Counted from the stretch's first letter, positions 29,841 through 39,135 are shown. The stretch: 42,807 nucleotides of DNA from Candidatus Paenibacillus intestinavium (GCA_019113605.1 DXHF01000228.1:1-42807), one strand, 5' to 3'. Notes: a model not told the origin generated them from the sequence alone. Made by a program: numbers and translations.

Positions 29841-31583
29841 TTACTTTATATTTCTGAGCAATCGAAAACCATGTCCCTCTAATCTAAGCGAAAGTGATTG
29901 GAATTCTGAATGTAGTTCTTCATCAGTCCACATATCTTGCCAATCGCCATCCACCTCCAAATTTAATAAATAGGCTTCCTCTGACGTATTCATAGCTACT
30001 ATAAATCTCTCTTCTTCATCCCAACGCATAAATGCTAGGCTGCGATCCCCAGTCAAGGCATGAAGAAATTTATATCCTCCATATCGTAAAGCTGGATAGG
30101 CCCTTCGAATGCTAATCAGCTTCTTATAATAACTGAATAGCTCTTCATTTTGATGGTCTTGATCCCATATCATGCAGCGTCGGTTATCTGGGTCATCACA
30201 GCCTTCCATTCCAATTTCATCACCATAATAAATAGAGGGGGCTCCATAATAGGTAAATTGAAACAAAACAGCGAGCTTTAACCGATCTACGTTCCCTTCA
30301 CATAGAGTTAGAAACCGTGCAGTATCATGGCTACCAAGTAGCTGGAAGGAAGCTTCTATAACCTGTAAGGGATAACTCACCAGCTGTGCACTAACTATAT
30401 CCGCAAATGCTTTACTATCTATGCTGCGATGAGCAAAAAACTGCATGACGCCATAGCGAATGGGGTAATCCATAACAGCATCCAATTGATCACCTTGCAG
30501 CCAAGCCATTGCATCATGCATTATTTCACCGACTATATAGATGTCTTGCTTAACTGCTTTAACGCTATCTCTAAACTGACGCCAAAATCGATGATCCACT
30601 TCATTGGCAACATCAAGTCGATACCCGTCGATATTACAGCTATTTAGCCAATACAAAGATATATTAACTAAATATTCACATAATTCTGGATTTTTCGTAT
30701 TGAATTTAGGTAGCATATGCTCAAATCCAAAAGTCTCATATCGTTTTCCACTATCACCATGAGCCACTGACCAATCCTTCACAAGAAACCAATCTGCATA
30801 TCTAGAAGCTGATCCTTTCTCAATAAAATCTATAAACGGTGGAAAGTTACCTCCACTATGATTAAAAACAATGTCCAGTAGCACACGAATACCGCGTTGA
30901 TGACAAGCTTCAACTAACTCCTTCAATATGTCTATAGTCCCAAAACATTTGTCGACAGCATAATAGTCCGACGTATCATACTTATGGTTAGAATCTGCTT
31001 GGAAAATAGGTGTGAAATAAATAGCATTAATACCAAGCTCCACCAAGTAATCCAAATGATTCATAACCCCTTGCAGATCACCACCAAAAAAATTTGTTTT
31101 TGTAGAGACTGTTCCCCATTCTTGAGTATTCTCAGGTGAAATTAAAGGATTTCCATTCGCAAATCGATCGGGAAATATTTGATAAAAAATAGTATCTTTG
31201 ACCCATGATGGAGGACAGATCCAATCCGCGTCATTCACGTATGGATATTCGAAATTACCAAAATCATAGGGAGCTGCATTCTCTTGACACCAGCGTTCTG
31301 CATAATAAATAATTTCTGAACCTGACTGCACAATAAAGCGATAACTTAGCCTGCCAAAGAGTGGTTTAAGTTTGACCTCCCAATAATCAAAGCGTTCATC
31401 AGCAAGATGTTTATACATATCAATTTTGGTTTCGGTCCTATACCAATCATATTTATCTCCATAGCTAACCTGTACTTTTTCTACATCATTCTTCATCGTT
31501 CGAAGCCGCAAAAAAATCGTATCCTGATTATACAAGAAGGCCCAATTTTGCTTATGCCTATGATATAATGCCTCAATATTCAC
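29841..31583 (-). CDS. Intracellular GH13 cyclomaltodextrinase/neopullulanase-like enzyme, paralog 3 (first gene of the NRPS operon)
   Basis: [66 protein letters not shown]. Start trimmed to GTG at 31583 with SD GAGGTGG; the ORF-track TTG start at 31607 lies in the terminator U-run. Confidence 0.9.
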   Translation of the reverse strand: MNIEALYHRHKQNWAFLYNQDTIFLRLRTMKNDVEKVQVSYGDKYDWYRTETKIDMYKHLADERFDYWEVKLKPLFGRLSYRFIVQSGSEIIYYAERWCQENAAPYDFGNFEYPYVNDADWICPPSWVKDTIFYQIFPDRFANGNPLISPENTQEWGTVSTKTNFFGGDLQGVMNHLDYLVELGINAIYFTPIFQADSNHKYDTSDYYAVDKCFGTIDILKELVEACHQRGIRVLLDIVFNHSGGNFPPFIDFIEKGSASRYADWFLVKDWSVAHGDSGKRYETFGFEHMLPKFNTKNPELCEYLVNISLYWLNSCNIDGYRLDVANEVDHRFWRQFRDSVKAVKQDIYIVGEIMHDAMAWLQGDQLDAVMDYPIRYGVMQFFAHRSIDSKAFADIVSAQLVSYPLQVIEASFQLLGSHDTARFLTLCEGNVDRLKLAVLFQFTYYGAPSIYYGDEIGMEGCDDPDNRRCMIWDQDHQNEELFSYYKKLISIRRAYPALRYGGYKFLHALTGDRSLAFMRWDEEERFIVAMNTSEEAYLLNLEVDGDWQDMWTDEELHSEFQSLSLRLEGHGFRLLRNIK

Positions 31584-31605
31584 TTTTCCCACCTCTTTTT
31601 CAGAC

Positions 31606-31660
31606 AAAAAAAAGGTACAACATCGCCTTAGACGAGGTTGTACCTTTCAGTAGCATTGCC
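31606..31660 (-). promoter_or_regulatory. Leader copy D: antiterminator-like hairpin overlapping an intrinsic terminator, heading the NRPS operon
   Basis: Minus strand GGCAATGCTACTGAAAGGTACAACC (31660-31636) and GGTACAACCTCG...CGATGTTGTACC (31644-31614) then U8. Confidence 0.83.
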
Positions 31661-31674
31661 TTCATTTGCAGTTG

Positions 31675-31703
31675 AGTGTATCACCTCATTTTCGATTAAT
31701 CAA
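31675..31703 (-). promoter_or_regulatory. SigA-type promoter of leader copy D
   Basis: Minus strand TTGATT-17 bp-TACACT with TGA extended -10; same geometry as the other three copies. Confidence 0.7.
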
Positions 31704-31740
31704 CATAAAAATAGGGATTTTATAAAAAAAATAATAATTA

Positions 31741-31770
31741 TTGACATAATTGCAATTACTCGTTTACAAT
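31741..31770 (+). promoter_or_regulatory. Promoter of the CGTase gene
   Basis: TTGACA-18 bp-TACAAT. Confidence 0.75.
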
Positions 31771-31846
31771 TATTTTTAACTACACACAAGCTATCCAAAT
31801 ATAAGGGCTATGCCTTTTTGAACTGACATTAGATTTGTTAGTTTAA

Positions 31847-31895
31847 AAACAACCCCGGGATCTCTTTCTTAGAGAATTCCGGGGTTGTTTGTTTT
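31847..31895 (+). promoter_or_regulatory. Terminator-like hairpin in the CGTase 5' leader
   Basis: AAACAACCCCGG (31847-31858)/CCGGGGTTGTTT (31879-31890) with inner TCTCT/AGAGA, then GTTTT; lies about 110 nt before the start codon. Confidence 0.75.
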
Positions 31896-32001
31896 GGAGG
31901 AGCGATTGAGGGGGTGGGAAGTTCTAATTCAAGAGGCTGTCATGATTGGTAATCTTTCAGGGAAAGTTGGTTCAACCAAATTGAAAGGTGGATGATTATT
32001 A

Positions 32002-34152
32002 ATGACTATTCGTACTTCGAGATTTATTATTCAATTACTTCTTGTCGCTGTTCTTATGATTGGACTACTACTACCTGTCTCTCCAGAATCTACTGCATTT
32101 GCTGCACCTGATACCTCTGTTACCAACAAGCAAAACTTCTCTACAGATGTCATATATCAAATTGTTACGGATCGATTTGTTGACGGAAATACGGCCAACA
32201 ATCCAACCGGCACTGCATTTTCTTCTGGTTGCACTAATTTACGAGTATACTGTGGCGGTGACTGGGCCGGTATTACATCAAAAATTAATGATAACTACTT
32301 TTCCGATATGGGCATTACCGCACTTTGGATATCTCAACCTGTTGAAAACATCTATTCTGTCATCAATTATTCTGGAGTGAATAACACTGCATATCATGGG
32401 TATTGGGCACGTGATTTCAAGAAGACTAATCCGGCCTTCGGAAGCATGAGTGATTTCCAAACTCTTATTAATACGGCACATGGGAAAAACATTAAAATTA
32501 TTATTGATTTTGCACCTAATCACACTTCCCCTGCTTCCGAAACAGAACCAACTTTTGCTGATAACGGCAGACTTTTCAACAATGGTACTCTTCTTGGTGG
32601 TTATACCAATGATACGAATAAATTGTTTCATCACAATGGTGGGACAAGTTTCTCCTCAACTGAAGATGGTATTTACAGAAATTTATATGACCTTGCAGAT
32701 ATTAATCATAATAACAATACTATTGATACTTACTTCAAAGATTCGATCAAACTTTGGCTCGATATGGGAATCGATGGTATTCGTGTTGATGCCGTTAAGC
32801 ATATGCCTTTCGGATGGCAAAAGAGCTGGATGTCCTACATCCATAGTTATAAGCCAGTCTTTACATTCGGAGAATGGTTCCTTGGTGTCAACGAAATAAG
32901 TGCTGAAAATTACAGCTTTGCTAATGAAACAGGCATGAGCCTGCTTGACTTCGAATTCGGTCAAAAAGTCCGTCAAGTTTTCCGTGATAATACAGCTACA
33001 ATGTATGGTTTGGACAGTATGCTAACAGGTACAGCTGCAGGCTACACACAAGTTGCAGATCAAGTAACTTTTATCGACAATCATGATATGGATCGTTTCC
33101 AAGCAACTGGCGCTTCCAATCGTAAATTAGAACAAGCCCTTGCTTTCACTTTAACTTCTCGTGGTGTTCCAGCAATATATTATGGAACTGAGCAGTATAT
33201 GACAGGTAACGGTGATCCAGGTAATCGTGGGAAAATGACTTCATTCAGTAAAACAACAACAGCATATAATGTCATTAAGAAGCTTGCCCCATTACGTAAA
33301 TCTAATCCTGCTATTGCTTATGGGACAACGCAACAACGTTGGATTAATAACGATGTCTATATCTATGAACGTAAATTCGGAAATAATGTAGCTGTCGTTG
33401 CTGTTAATCGTGGATCTACTAGTGCATCTATTAGTAGTCTAAGTACTTCTCTACCAGCAGGTACCTACACAGATGTACTTGGTGGTCTTCTAAGTGGAAA
33501 TAGTATCACTGCTTCTAGTGCTGGTGCAGTAACTACATTCAGTCTTGCTGCTGGGGCTGTTGGTGTATGGCAGTATACAGCTACTTCTGCTCCACTCATC
33601 GGTAATATCGGACCGGATATGGGTAAAGCAGGAAATACTGTTACTATTGATGGACGCGGCTTCGGAACGACGAAGGGTACTGTTTACTTTGGTACAACCG
33701 CTGTAACGGGTACAAGCATTACTTCATGGGAAGATACACAAATTAAAGTAGTAGTGCCCAACATTACAGCAGGTAAGTATAATGTGAAAATTCGTACATC
33801 CACTGCAGTCGATAGTAATAGCTATGCTAACTATAATATTCTAACAGGTAATCAAGTTACCGTTAGATTCGTAGTGAACAACGCAACAACTACGTTAGGC
33901 CAAAGTGTATACCTTACAGGTAGTGTTGCGGAACTAGGTAATTGGGATACAAGTAAAGCAATTGGTCCAATGTACAATCAAGTAATTAATGCCTATCCAA
34001 CTTGGTATTACGACGTTAGTGTTCCAGCAAATACAACGATAGAGTATAAATACTTCAAAAAAGCAGGTTCAACTATTACTTGGCAAAGTGGAAGTAATAG
34101 TACCATTGTTACCCCTGCAAGCGGCGTAACTACTGTTACGATCGGCTTCTAA
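32002..34152 (+). CDS. cgt: Secreted cyclomaltodextrin glucanotransferase (GH13 + IPT/TIG + CBM20)
   Basis: Signal peptide ending [39 protein letters not shown]...[21 protein letters not shown]...[20 protein letters not shown]...[11 protein letters not shown]-terminal [29 protein letters not shown]. Confidence 0.96.
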   Translation: MTIRTSRFIIQLLLVAVLMIGLLLPVSPESTAFAAPDTSVTNKQNFSTDVIYQIVTDRFVDGNTANNPTGTAFSSGCTNLRVYCGGDWAGITSKINDNYFSDMGITALWISQPVENIYSVINYSGVNNTAYHGYWARDFKKTNPAFGSMSDFQTLINTAHGKNIKIIIDFAPNHTSPASETEPTFADNGRLFNNGTLLGGYTNDTNKLFHHNGGTSFSSTEDGIYRNLYDLADINHNNNTIDTYFKDSIKLWLDMGIDGIRVDAVKHMPFGWQKSWMSYIHSYKPVFTFGEWFLGVNEISAENYSFANETGMSLLDFEFGQKVRQVFRDNTATMYGLDSMLTGTAAGYTQVADQVTFIDNHDMDRFQATGASNRKLEQALAFTLTSRGVPAIYYGTEQYMTGNGDPGNRGKMTSFSKTTTAYNVIKKLAPLRKSNPAIAYGTTQQRWINNDVYIYERKFGNNVAVVAVNRGSTSASISSLSTSLPAGTYTDVLGGLLSGNSITASSAGAVTTFSLAAGAVGVWQYTATSAPLIGNIGPDMGKAGNTVTIDGRGFGTTKGTVYFGTTAVTGTSITSWEDTQIKVVVPNITAGKYNVKIRTSTAVDSNSYANYNILTGNQVTVRFVVNNATTTLGQSVYLTGSVAELGNWDTSKAIGPMYNQVINAYPTWYYDVSVPANTTIEYKYFKKAGSTITWQSGSNSTIVTPASGVTTVTIGF

Positions 34153-34187
34153 TTTCGCTTTCTTCATTGTATCGCCTTGCTAGATTC

Positions 34188-34237
34188 AAAGCCCACAAGC
34201 TTATCGCCTTTAATAAAGCGATATGTTTGTGGGCTTT
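34188..34237 (+). terminator. Intrinsic terminator of the CGTase gene
   Basis: AAAGCCCACAAGC..TATCGC/GCGATA..GTTTGTGGGCTTT. Confidence 0.88.
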
Positions 34238-34257
34238 CTTCATTAATCATTTAACAT

Positions 34258-34569
34258 TTAGTTAACTATAAAAAGGGTAATTACCAAAATAATTAAGACT
34301 AACAAGCCGATAATTAAACCTGCATGTCCGTAATCATTATCTGTAGTTATTCCTAATAAAAAAGCGATTAATGCATCAATAGCAGATATACTAATTAGAA
34401 TAACTGATTGCGTTATAAAACCTATGATGTACATATGTATGGCAATAATCCCTAATATGAGCGCTACAATACCTTTATGAGCTAAATTCCTCTTGTTCTC
34501 CATCTCCATATCTCTCCCATCTATTATGTAGAGGTAATATTTATCTGAGACTTTCCCCTGATGTACCAT
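34258..34569 (-). CDS. Small membrane protein of unknown function
   Basis: Three hydrophobic segments; likely start MEMENKRNLAHKG. Confidence 0.6.
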   Translation of the reverse strand: MVHQGKVSDKYYLYIIDGRDMEMENKRNLAHKGIVALILGIIAIHMYIIGFITQSVILISISAIDALIAFLLGITTDNDYGHAGLIIGLLVLIILVITLFIVN

Positions 34570-34672
34570 ATCATTACACTGAAAGACGTATTTAGAAACC
34601 TTATTGTTGCATAATTTTTCCTATTACTTTCGAAATAACTGTAGACAAAGCTGTAATCTTTATGCAATAATT

Positions 34673-34688
34673 ACTTAAACGATTAAGT
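34673..34688. promoter_or_regulatory. Candidate LacI-family operator
   Basis: ACTTAAACGATTAAGT, near-palindrome upstream of the regulator at 34736. Confidence 0.7.
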
Positions 34689-34735
34689 TACTTTATTATG
34701 CTTCCGATGTACTTTCATCTCAGAGAGGTTACATC

Positions 34736-35686
34736 GTGACGTCGATGAAAACTGTTAGGAGGATGACGATGAAGAAAGCGACTTTGAAAGATATAGCTAA
34801 CTTAGCACAAGTCTCTGTCGCCACTGTAAGCTATGTACTTAACAACGTAAGCACTCAGACTATTCCAGAGGAAACTCGTTGCAGAGTGTTAGAAGCCTCT
34901 AAAGAACTACAATACATTCCTAATCTCGCTGCGAGATCTCTTGTCATGCAGAAAACAGGACTTATAGGCATTCTCGTTAATCGAGCTAACAATGAAGGTT
35001 ATTGGAAGAAGTTTCGTTACGCAGCCCTTATTGAGTATTTGGAACGCAACCTTACAGAACGAGGTTATCATGTTGTTCTTTCTAGTATCGATGCATCTGC
35101 ACCCAGATTAGACATTATTTCCGAACGAAAACTTGATGGTGTATTTCTTATTGATGTTCGATCAGATACTTTCCACCATATTTCACGCTTATTTTCAGTA
35201 GGCGTACCATTGATTGTAATTGACAGCCTAATTGATGATTCATTGTTTTATAAAGTTGTCGATGATTACGAGCAATTGTTGACGAAGCATATAACTACTC
35301 CCACCTCATCTAATCATTACTTAATTGTTGATGATTTTAACAATATCGAACTAGTTTCTTCTATTAAAAAGGTTTCTGCTCTCGCTATTGAGGATATTCA
35401 CGTCATGAGCAACGAGCAAGAGCTTCGACTTTTTCTTAATAGGCAAAAAGGACGCTCGGGTATTATTATTAACGAATATATTAGTGTGCTAGCCGCAAAA
35501 TATACCGATCCATCTACTTTAACGGTAATCTGCAATGCTGGTTGCCCTGACATCGTCCCCACGCAAGCAAAGTTATTCACTTATGGAGAACAGAAATACG
35601 AGGTTACTCTTGAGCTTATGCTAAAGTTAATGAATAATCCCTTATCTGGTTCTTCTAATAAATACATTAAAATTCAAGCAGAGTAA
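34736..35686 (+). CDS. LacI-family transcriptional regulator
   Basis: HTH ATLKDIANLAQVSVATVSYVLNN, hinge YIPNLAARSLVMQKTGLIGIL; likely start MKKATLKD. Confidence 0.92.
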   Translation: MTSMKTVRRMTMKKATLKDIANLAQVSVATVSYVLNNVSTQTIPEETRCRVLEASKELQYIPNLAARSLVMQKTGLIGILVNRANNEGYWKKFRYAALIEYLERNLTERGYHVVLSSIDASAPRLDIISERKLDGVFLIDVRSDTFHHISRLFSVGVPLIVIDSLIDDSLFYKVVDDYEQLLTKHITTPTSSNHYLIVDDFNNIELVSSIKKVSALAIEDIHVMSNEQELRLFLNRQKGRSGIIINEYISVLAAKYTDPSTLTVICNAGCPDIVPTQAKLFTYGEQKYEVTLELMLKLMNNPLSGSSNKYIKIQAE

Positions 35687-35707
35687 TTAACTCTGTTCTC
35701 CACATCA

Positions 35708-35723
35708 ACTTAAACGTTTAAGT
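35708..35723. promoter_or_regulatory. Candidate LacI-family operator
   Basis: Perfect 16-bp palindrome ACTTAAACGTTTAAGT upstream of the MFS gene; matches the 34673 site at 15 of 16 positions. Confidence 0.75.
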
Positions 35724-35796
35724 CAAACGAAGAACATGTAACAATAGATTCGATGGATTAACCTCTTCTAATTTCAACTATAAAGGAGAATGACTA

Positions 35797-37095
35797 ATGA
35801 TAGAGCTCGCCCGAGACAATCATAACGAAGTGATATCCCCCCCGACAGATGTACTTGTTCAAACTAATGACGATATAAAGGAACTTTCTATTTGGCGTAA
35901 TCGTGCTTTTCTATTTGTCTTTGCTAGTACCAGCCTTTCCGTTCTTGGCAGTACCTTTCATAGCATTGCGTTAAATTTATGGATTCTTCAAACTACAGGA
36001 AGTGCTCGCTTAATGTCGGCGGTTGTAATTATTCATCTCGTCATTACTATGCTATTTGGATCGTTTGCTGGTACTATTGCTGATAGAGTCAATCGAAAAA
36101 ATCTTATGCTAGCAACAGACATTATTCGTTTCGTGTTAATTTCACTCATTGCACTACTTATTTATTTACCTAATACATCTTATATGTACATTATCATATT
36201 GACTGGTATCGTTGCCTTTGTTGGAACCTTTCGCTCGCCTGCATTTCAAGCAGCTCTTGTCGAGATTGTAGGCAAAAACCAACTCACTCAGGCGGTAGGT
36301 GCAATTAGTATATCTGATAATATCGTTCGTATCTCCGGCTTTGCTCTAGGCGGTATAGCGGTTGCACTATTTGGTGGTGCTTTTGCAATAGCCATCGATG
36401 CTACTACGTTTCTCCTATCAGCAATTTCACTTTTACTAGCTGGCCCTTTTCTTTTTCAACGCTCAAAAAGCTCATCTAAGCCAACCAACTCGTTCAGAGA
36501 AGATTTAACTGAAGGAATCCATTATGTATGGCGTGATTCGTTTGCTAGAGCATCTATTTTTCTATTACCAGTTGTCATGTTATTCTTCCTCTCTACTTTC
36601 ATGCTCATTCAAGTAATGGCTATTCAAGTATGGCATGCGAAGTCGATCGTCTTTGGAATCATTGAAGCCTGTATACCGTTAGGATTTGTGATAGGTTCTA
36701 TAATTATTATGAAATTAGATAAACGCCTTAAGCGGCGAGGTTGGTGGATTCTTGGCAGTATGCTTCTTATGGGGCCTCTCTTCATTATTATTTCACAAGT
36801 TTCAAATGCTTATGTTGCACTGCCATTCATTTTCTTGGTAGGGTTTCTCTTCTCATTCAGTACGACGATTATATATATTATGCTGCGAGTAGCCATTGAA
36901 CCCGACATTCAAGGGAGAGTTTTTGGATTACTCGGAGCATTAACTAGTGTCGCACCTCCAGTAGGTCTCGCTTTATTTTCAACCTTGTCAGACTACTATG
37001 GTCCTTCACCCATCATACTAATTAGCGGTATTATTATGATACTTATTATTAGCATTGCTGCTTACCGTATGCGAACCTTTCGTAGCTTTAACTAG
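35797..37095 (+). CDS. MFS transporter
   Basis: 12-TM profile; MFS motif GTIADRVNRKNLML. Confidence 0.92.
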   Translation: MIELARDNHNEVISPPTDVLVQTNDDIKELSIWRNRAFLFVFASTSLSVLGSTFHSIALNLWILQTTGSARLMSAVVIIHLVITMLFGSFAGTIADRVNRKNLMLATDIIRFVLISLIALLIYLPNTSYMYIIILTGIVAFVGTFRSPAFQAALVEIVGKNQLTQAVGAISISDNIVRISGFALGGIAVALFGGAFAIAIDATTFLLSAISLLLAGPFLFQRSKSSSKPTNSFREDLTEGIHYVWRDSFARASIFLLPVVMLFFLSTFMLIQVMAIQVWHAKSIVFGIIEACIPLGFVIGSIIIMKLDKRLKRRGWWILGSMLLMGPLFIIISQVSNAYVALPFIFLVGFLFSFSTTIIYIMLRVAIEPDIQGRVFGLLGALTSVAPPVGLALFSTLSDYYGPSPIILISGIIMILIISIAAYRMRTFRSFN

Positions 37096-37141
37096 TTCTC
37101 CAGTTAGTTAAACAAAACAAATGTAATTTAGTAAATAATGT

Positions 37142-37170
37142 TTGAGTATTTATTCAACACTTGATATAAT
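37142..37170 (+). promoter_or_regulatory. SigA-type promoter of leader copy C
   Basis: TTGAGT-17 bp-TATAAT with TGA extended -10. Confidence 0.8.
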
Positions 37171-37184
37171 CTCCTTAATAAAAA

Positions 37185-37236
37185 GGCAATGAATCTAAGG
37201 ATTCAACCTCGTTTCTACGAGGTTGAATCCTTTTTT
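37185..37236 (+). promoter_or_regulatory. Leader copy C: antiterminator-like hairpin overlapping an intrinsic terminator
   Basis: GGCAATGAATC-TAAG-GATTCAACC (37185-37208); GGATTCAACCTCG (37199-37211)/CGAGGTTGAATCC (37218-37230) then T6. Confidence 0.85.
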
Positions 37237-37250
37237 CGTATATAATCACA

Positions 37251-39059
37251 ATGAGGAGAATGATAACAATGAATTTGGAAGCTGTTTACCACAGAAGTCA
37301 ACAAAACTGGGCATACGCTTATGACAAACAAACGCTGCATATTCGACTTCGCACCAAAAAAAATGATTTAACGGAGGTCGTTCTTTATTCCGGTGATAAA
37401 TACGGCTGGGATCACACTGATACTATTACACCTATGAAAAAACTCGCAACAGACGGTTTATTCGATTACTGGAAGGCAGAAATACAACCCAAATATAGAA
37501 GAACAGTATATTACTTTGAATTATCTGATGACACACAAAAGAAATATATGTTAGAAAAGGGCTTTTTCGATCAACATCCTGAAATTAAATATGAAGGACT
37601 TTTCGACTTCCCATTCCTTAATCCCATTGATGTAATATCTCCACCTGAATGGGTGAAGGATGCTGTATTTTATCAAATTTTCCCTGAACGTTTTGCTAAC
37701 GGTGATCCTTCCATCAATCCCGAGAATGTGGAAGCATGGGGCGGCAAGCCAACAACGAAAAACTTCTTCGGCGGCGATCTACAAGGGGTAATGAACCATC
37801 TTGATCATATTACCAAGCTAGGCATTAATGCGATCTACTTCACACCTATTTTTGAAGCAACGACGAATCATAAGTATGATACGCAGGATTATATGAAGGT
37901 TGATCCTCATTTTGGTAGCAATGAAAAACTAAAGCAACTCGTGGCAGCTTGTCATGAGCGTGGCATACGTGTCCTGCTTGATGCGGTATTCAACCATTCT
38001 GGACGCACCTTTTTGCCCTTCGTCGATGCTCAAAAGAATGGCAAGGACTCCATATACGCAGACTGGTTCCATGTTCGAGAATGGCCGCTGCAAGTTGTTG
38101 ACGACATTCCGAGCTATGACACATATGGCTTTGAACCATTAATGCCAAAGCTAAACACAGAAAATGCGGAGGTTAAACAATATCTACTAGATGTCGCCCG
38201 TTATTGGATTGAAGAAATCGGAATTGATGGCTGGCGTCTTGACGTTGCCGACGAGGTAGATCACCAGTTTTGGCGTGAATTTAGACAGGTTGTGAAAGGC
38301 GTCAATCCAGAAGCCTATATTCTTGGCGAGATTTGGCACGACTCTATGATGTGGCTGCAAGGCGATCAATTTGATGCTGTTATGAACTATCCATTCACCA
38401 ATGCAGTGCTAGAATTTTTCGGACATCAAACGTTAAATACACAGGACTTTGCCCATGCCATCGGCAAGCAACTTACCACTTACCCACAGCAGGTCACGGA
38501 AGCTGCTTTTAACTTGTTGGACAGTCATGATACGTCACGCCTACTGACGATTTGTAAGGACGATGAGCAAAAGATGAAGTTAGCTGCATTATTCCAGCTT
38601 ACCTTCCCAGGAACACCTTGCATCTACTACGGTGATGAGTTCGGAATGAGCGGCGAAAGAGATCCAGGTTGCCGCAATTGTATGGTTTGGGAGCCAGAAG
38701 CGCAAAATCAAGAGCTGTTAAACTTCTATAAAGACGTAATCTCCTTACGTCATACCTATAAAGCGCTACGCAGCAGTGATATTAGCTTTACTTATGTAAG
38801 TCAGCATGAAGATGATGGCACACTTGTCTACGAACGCCGAGATGGTGACGAGCGACTGCGTATTGCTTTAAACGCTCGTCAAGAAGCAAGTCAGCTGGAA
38901 CTGGCCAATGAAGCTAAAGCTGGCTGGAACGTACTTCTAGCAGAAGGTGGTGCGGAGTGTATTGCCAATAACGATGCGACTACAGCGGTAGACACCTTGT
39001 CGTTATCACTGCCTGCTTATAGCTTTATCGTACTAAAAGCAACAAACAAAACCAGCTAA
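37251..39059 (+). CDS. Intracellular GH13 cyclomaltodextrinase/neopullulanase-like enzyme, paralog 4 (apparently mosaic)
   Basis: [68 protein letters not shown]. Confidence 0.93.
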   Translation: MRRMITMNLEAVYHRSQQNWAYAYDKQTLHIRLRTKKNDLTEVVLYSGDKYGWDHTDTITPMKKLATDGLFDYWKAEIQPKYRRTVYYFELSDDTQKKYMLEKGFFDQHPEIKYEGLFDFPFLNPIDVISPPEWVKDAVFYQIFPERFANGDPSINPENVEAWGGKPTTKNFFGGDLQGVMNHLDHITKLGINAIYFTPIFEATTNHKYDTQDYMKVDPHFGSNEKLKQLVAACHERGIRVLLDAVFNHSGRTFLPFVDAQKNGKDSIYADWFHVREWPLQVVDDIPSYDTYGFEPLMPKLNTENAEVKQYLLDVARYWIEEIGIDGWRLDVADEVDHQFWREFRQVVKGVNPEAYILGEIWHDSMMWLQGDQFDAVMNYPFTNAVLEFFGHQTLNTQDFAHAIGKQLTTYPQQVTEAAFNLLDSHDTSRLLTICKDDEQKMKLAALFQLTFPGTPCIYYGDEFGMSGERDPGCRNCMVWEPEAQNQELLNFYKDVISLRHTYKALRSSDISFTYVSQHEDDGTLVYERRDGDERLRIALNARQEASQLELANEAKAGWNVLLAEGGAECIANNDATTAVDTLSLSLPAYSFIVLKATNKTS

Positions 39060-39099
39060 AAACTTAAAAAGTCGGGACTGAACCATAACCCCTAAAATA

Positions 39100-39135
39100 A
39101 AAAGCTGTAAGGAAGAATCTCCTTACAGCTTTTTT
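39100..39135. terminator. Bidirectional intrinsic terminator
   Basis: AAAAGCTGTAAGGA/TCCTTACAGCTTTTTT between convergent genes. Confidence 0.9.

Noticed and set aside
31583-31607. TTG start of the paralog 3 ORF at 31607
   Set aside because: Lies in the terminator U-run; GTG at 31583 has a proper SD (GAGGTGG) and aligns with the start of the other paralogs.
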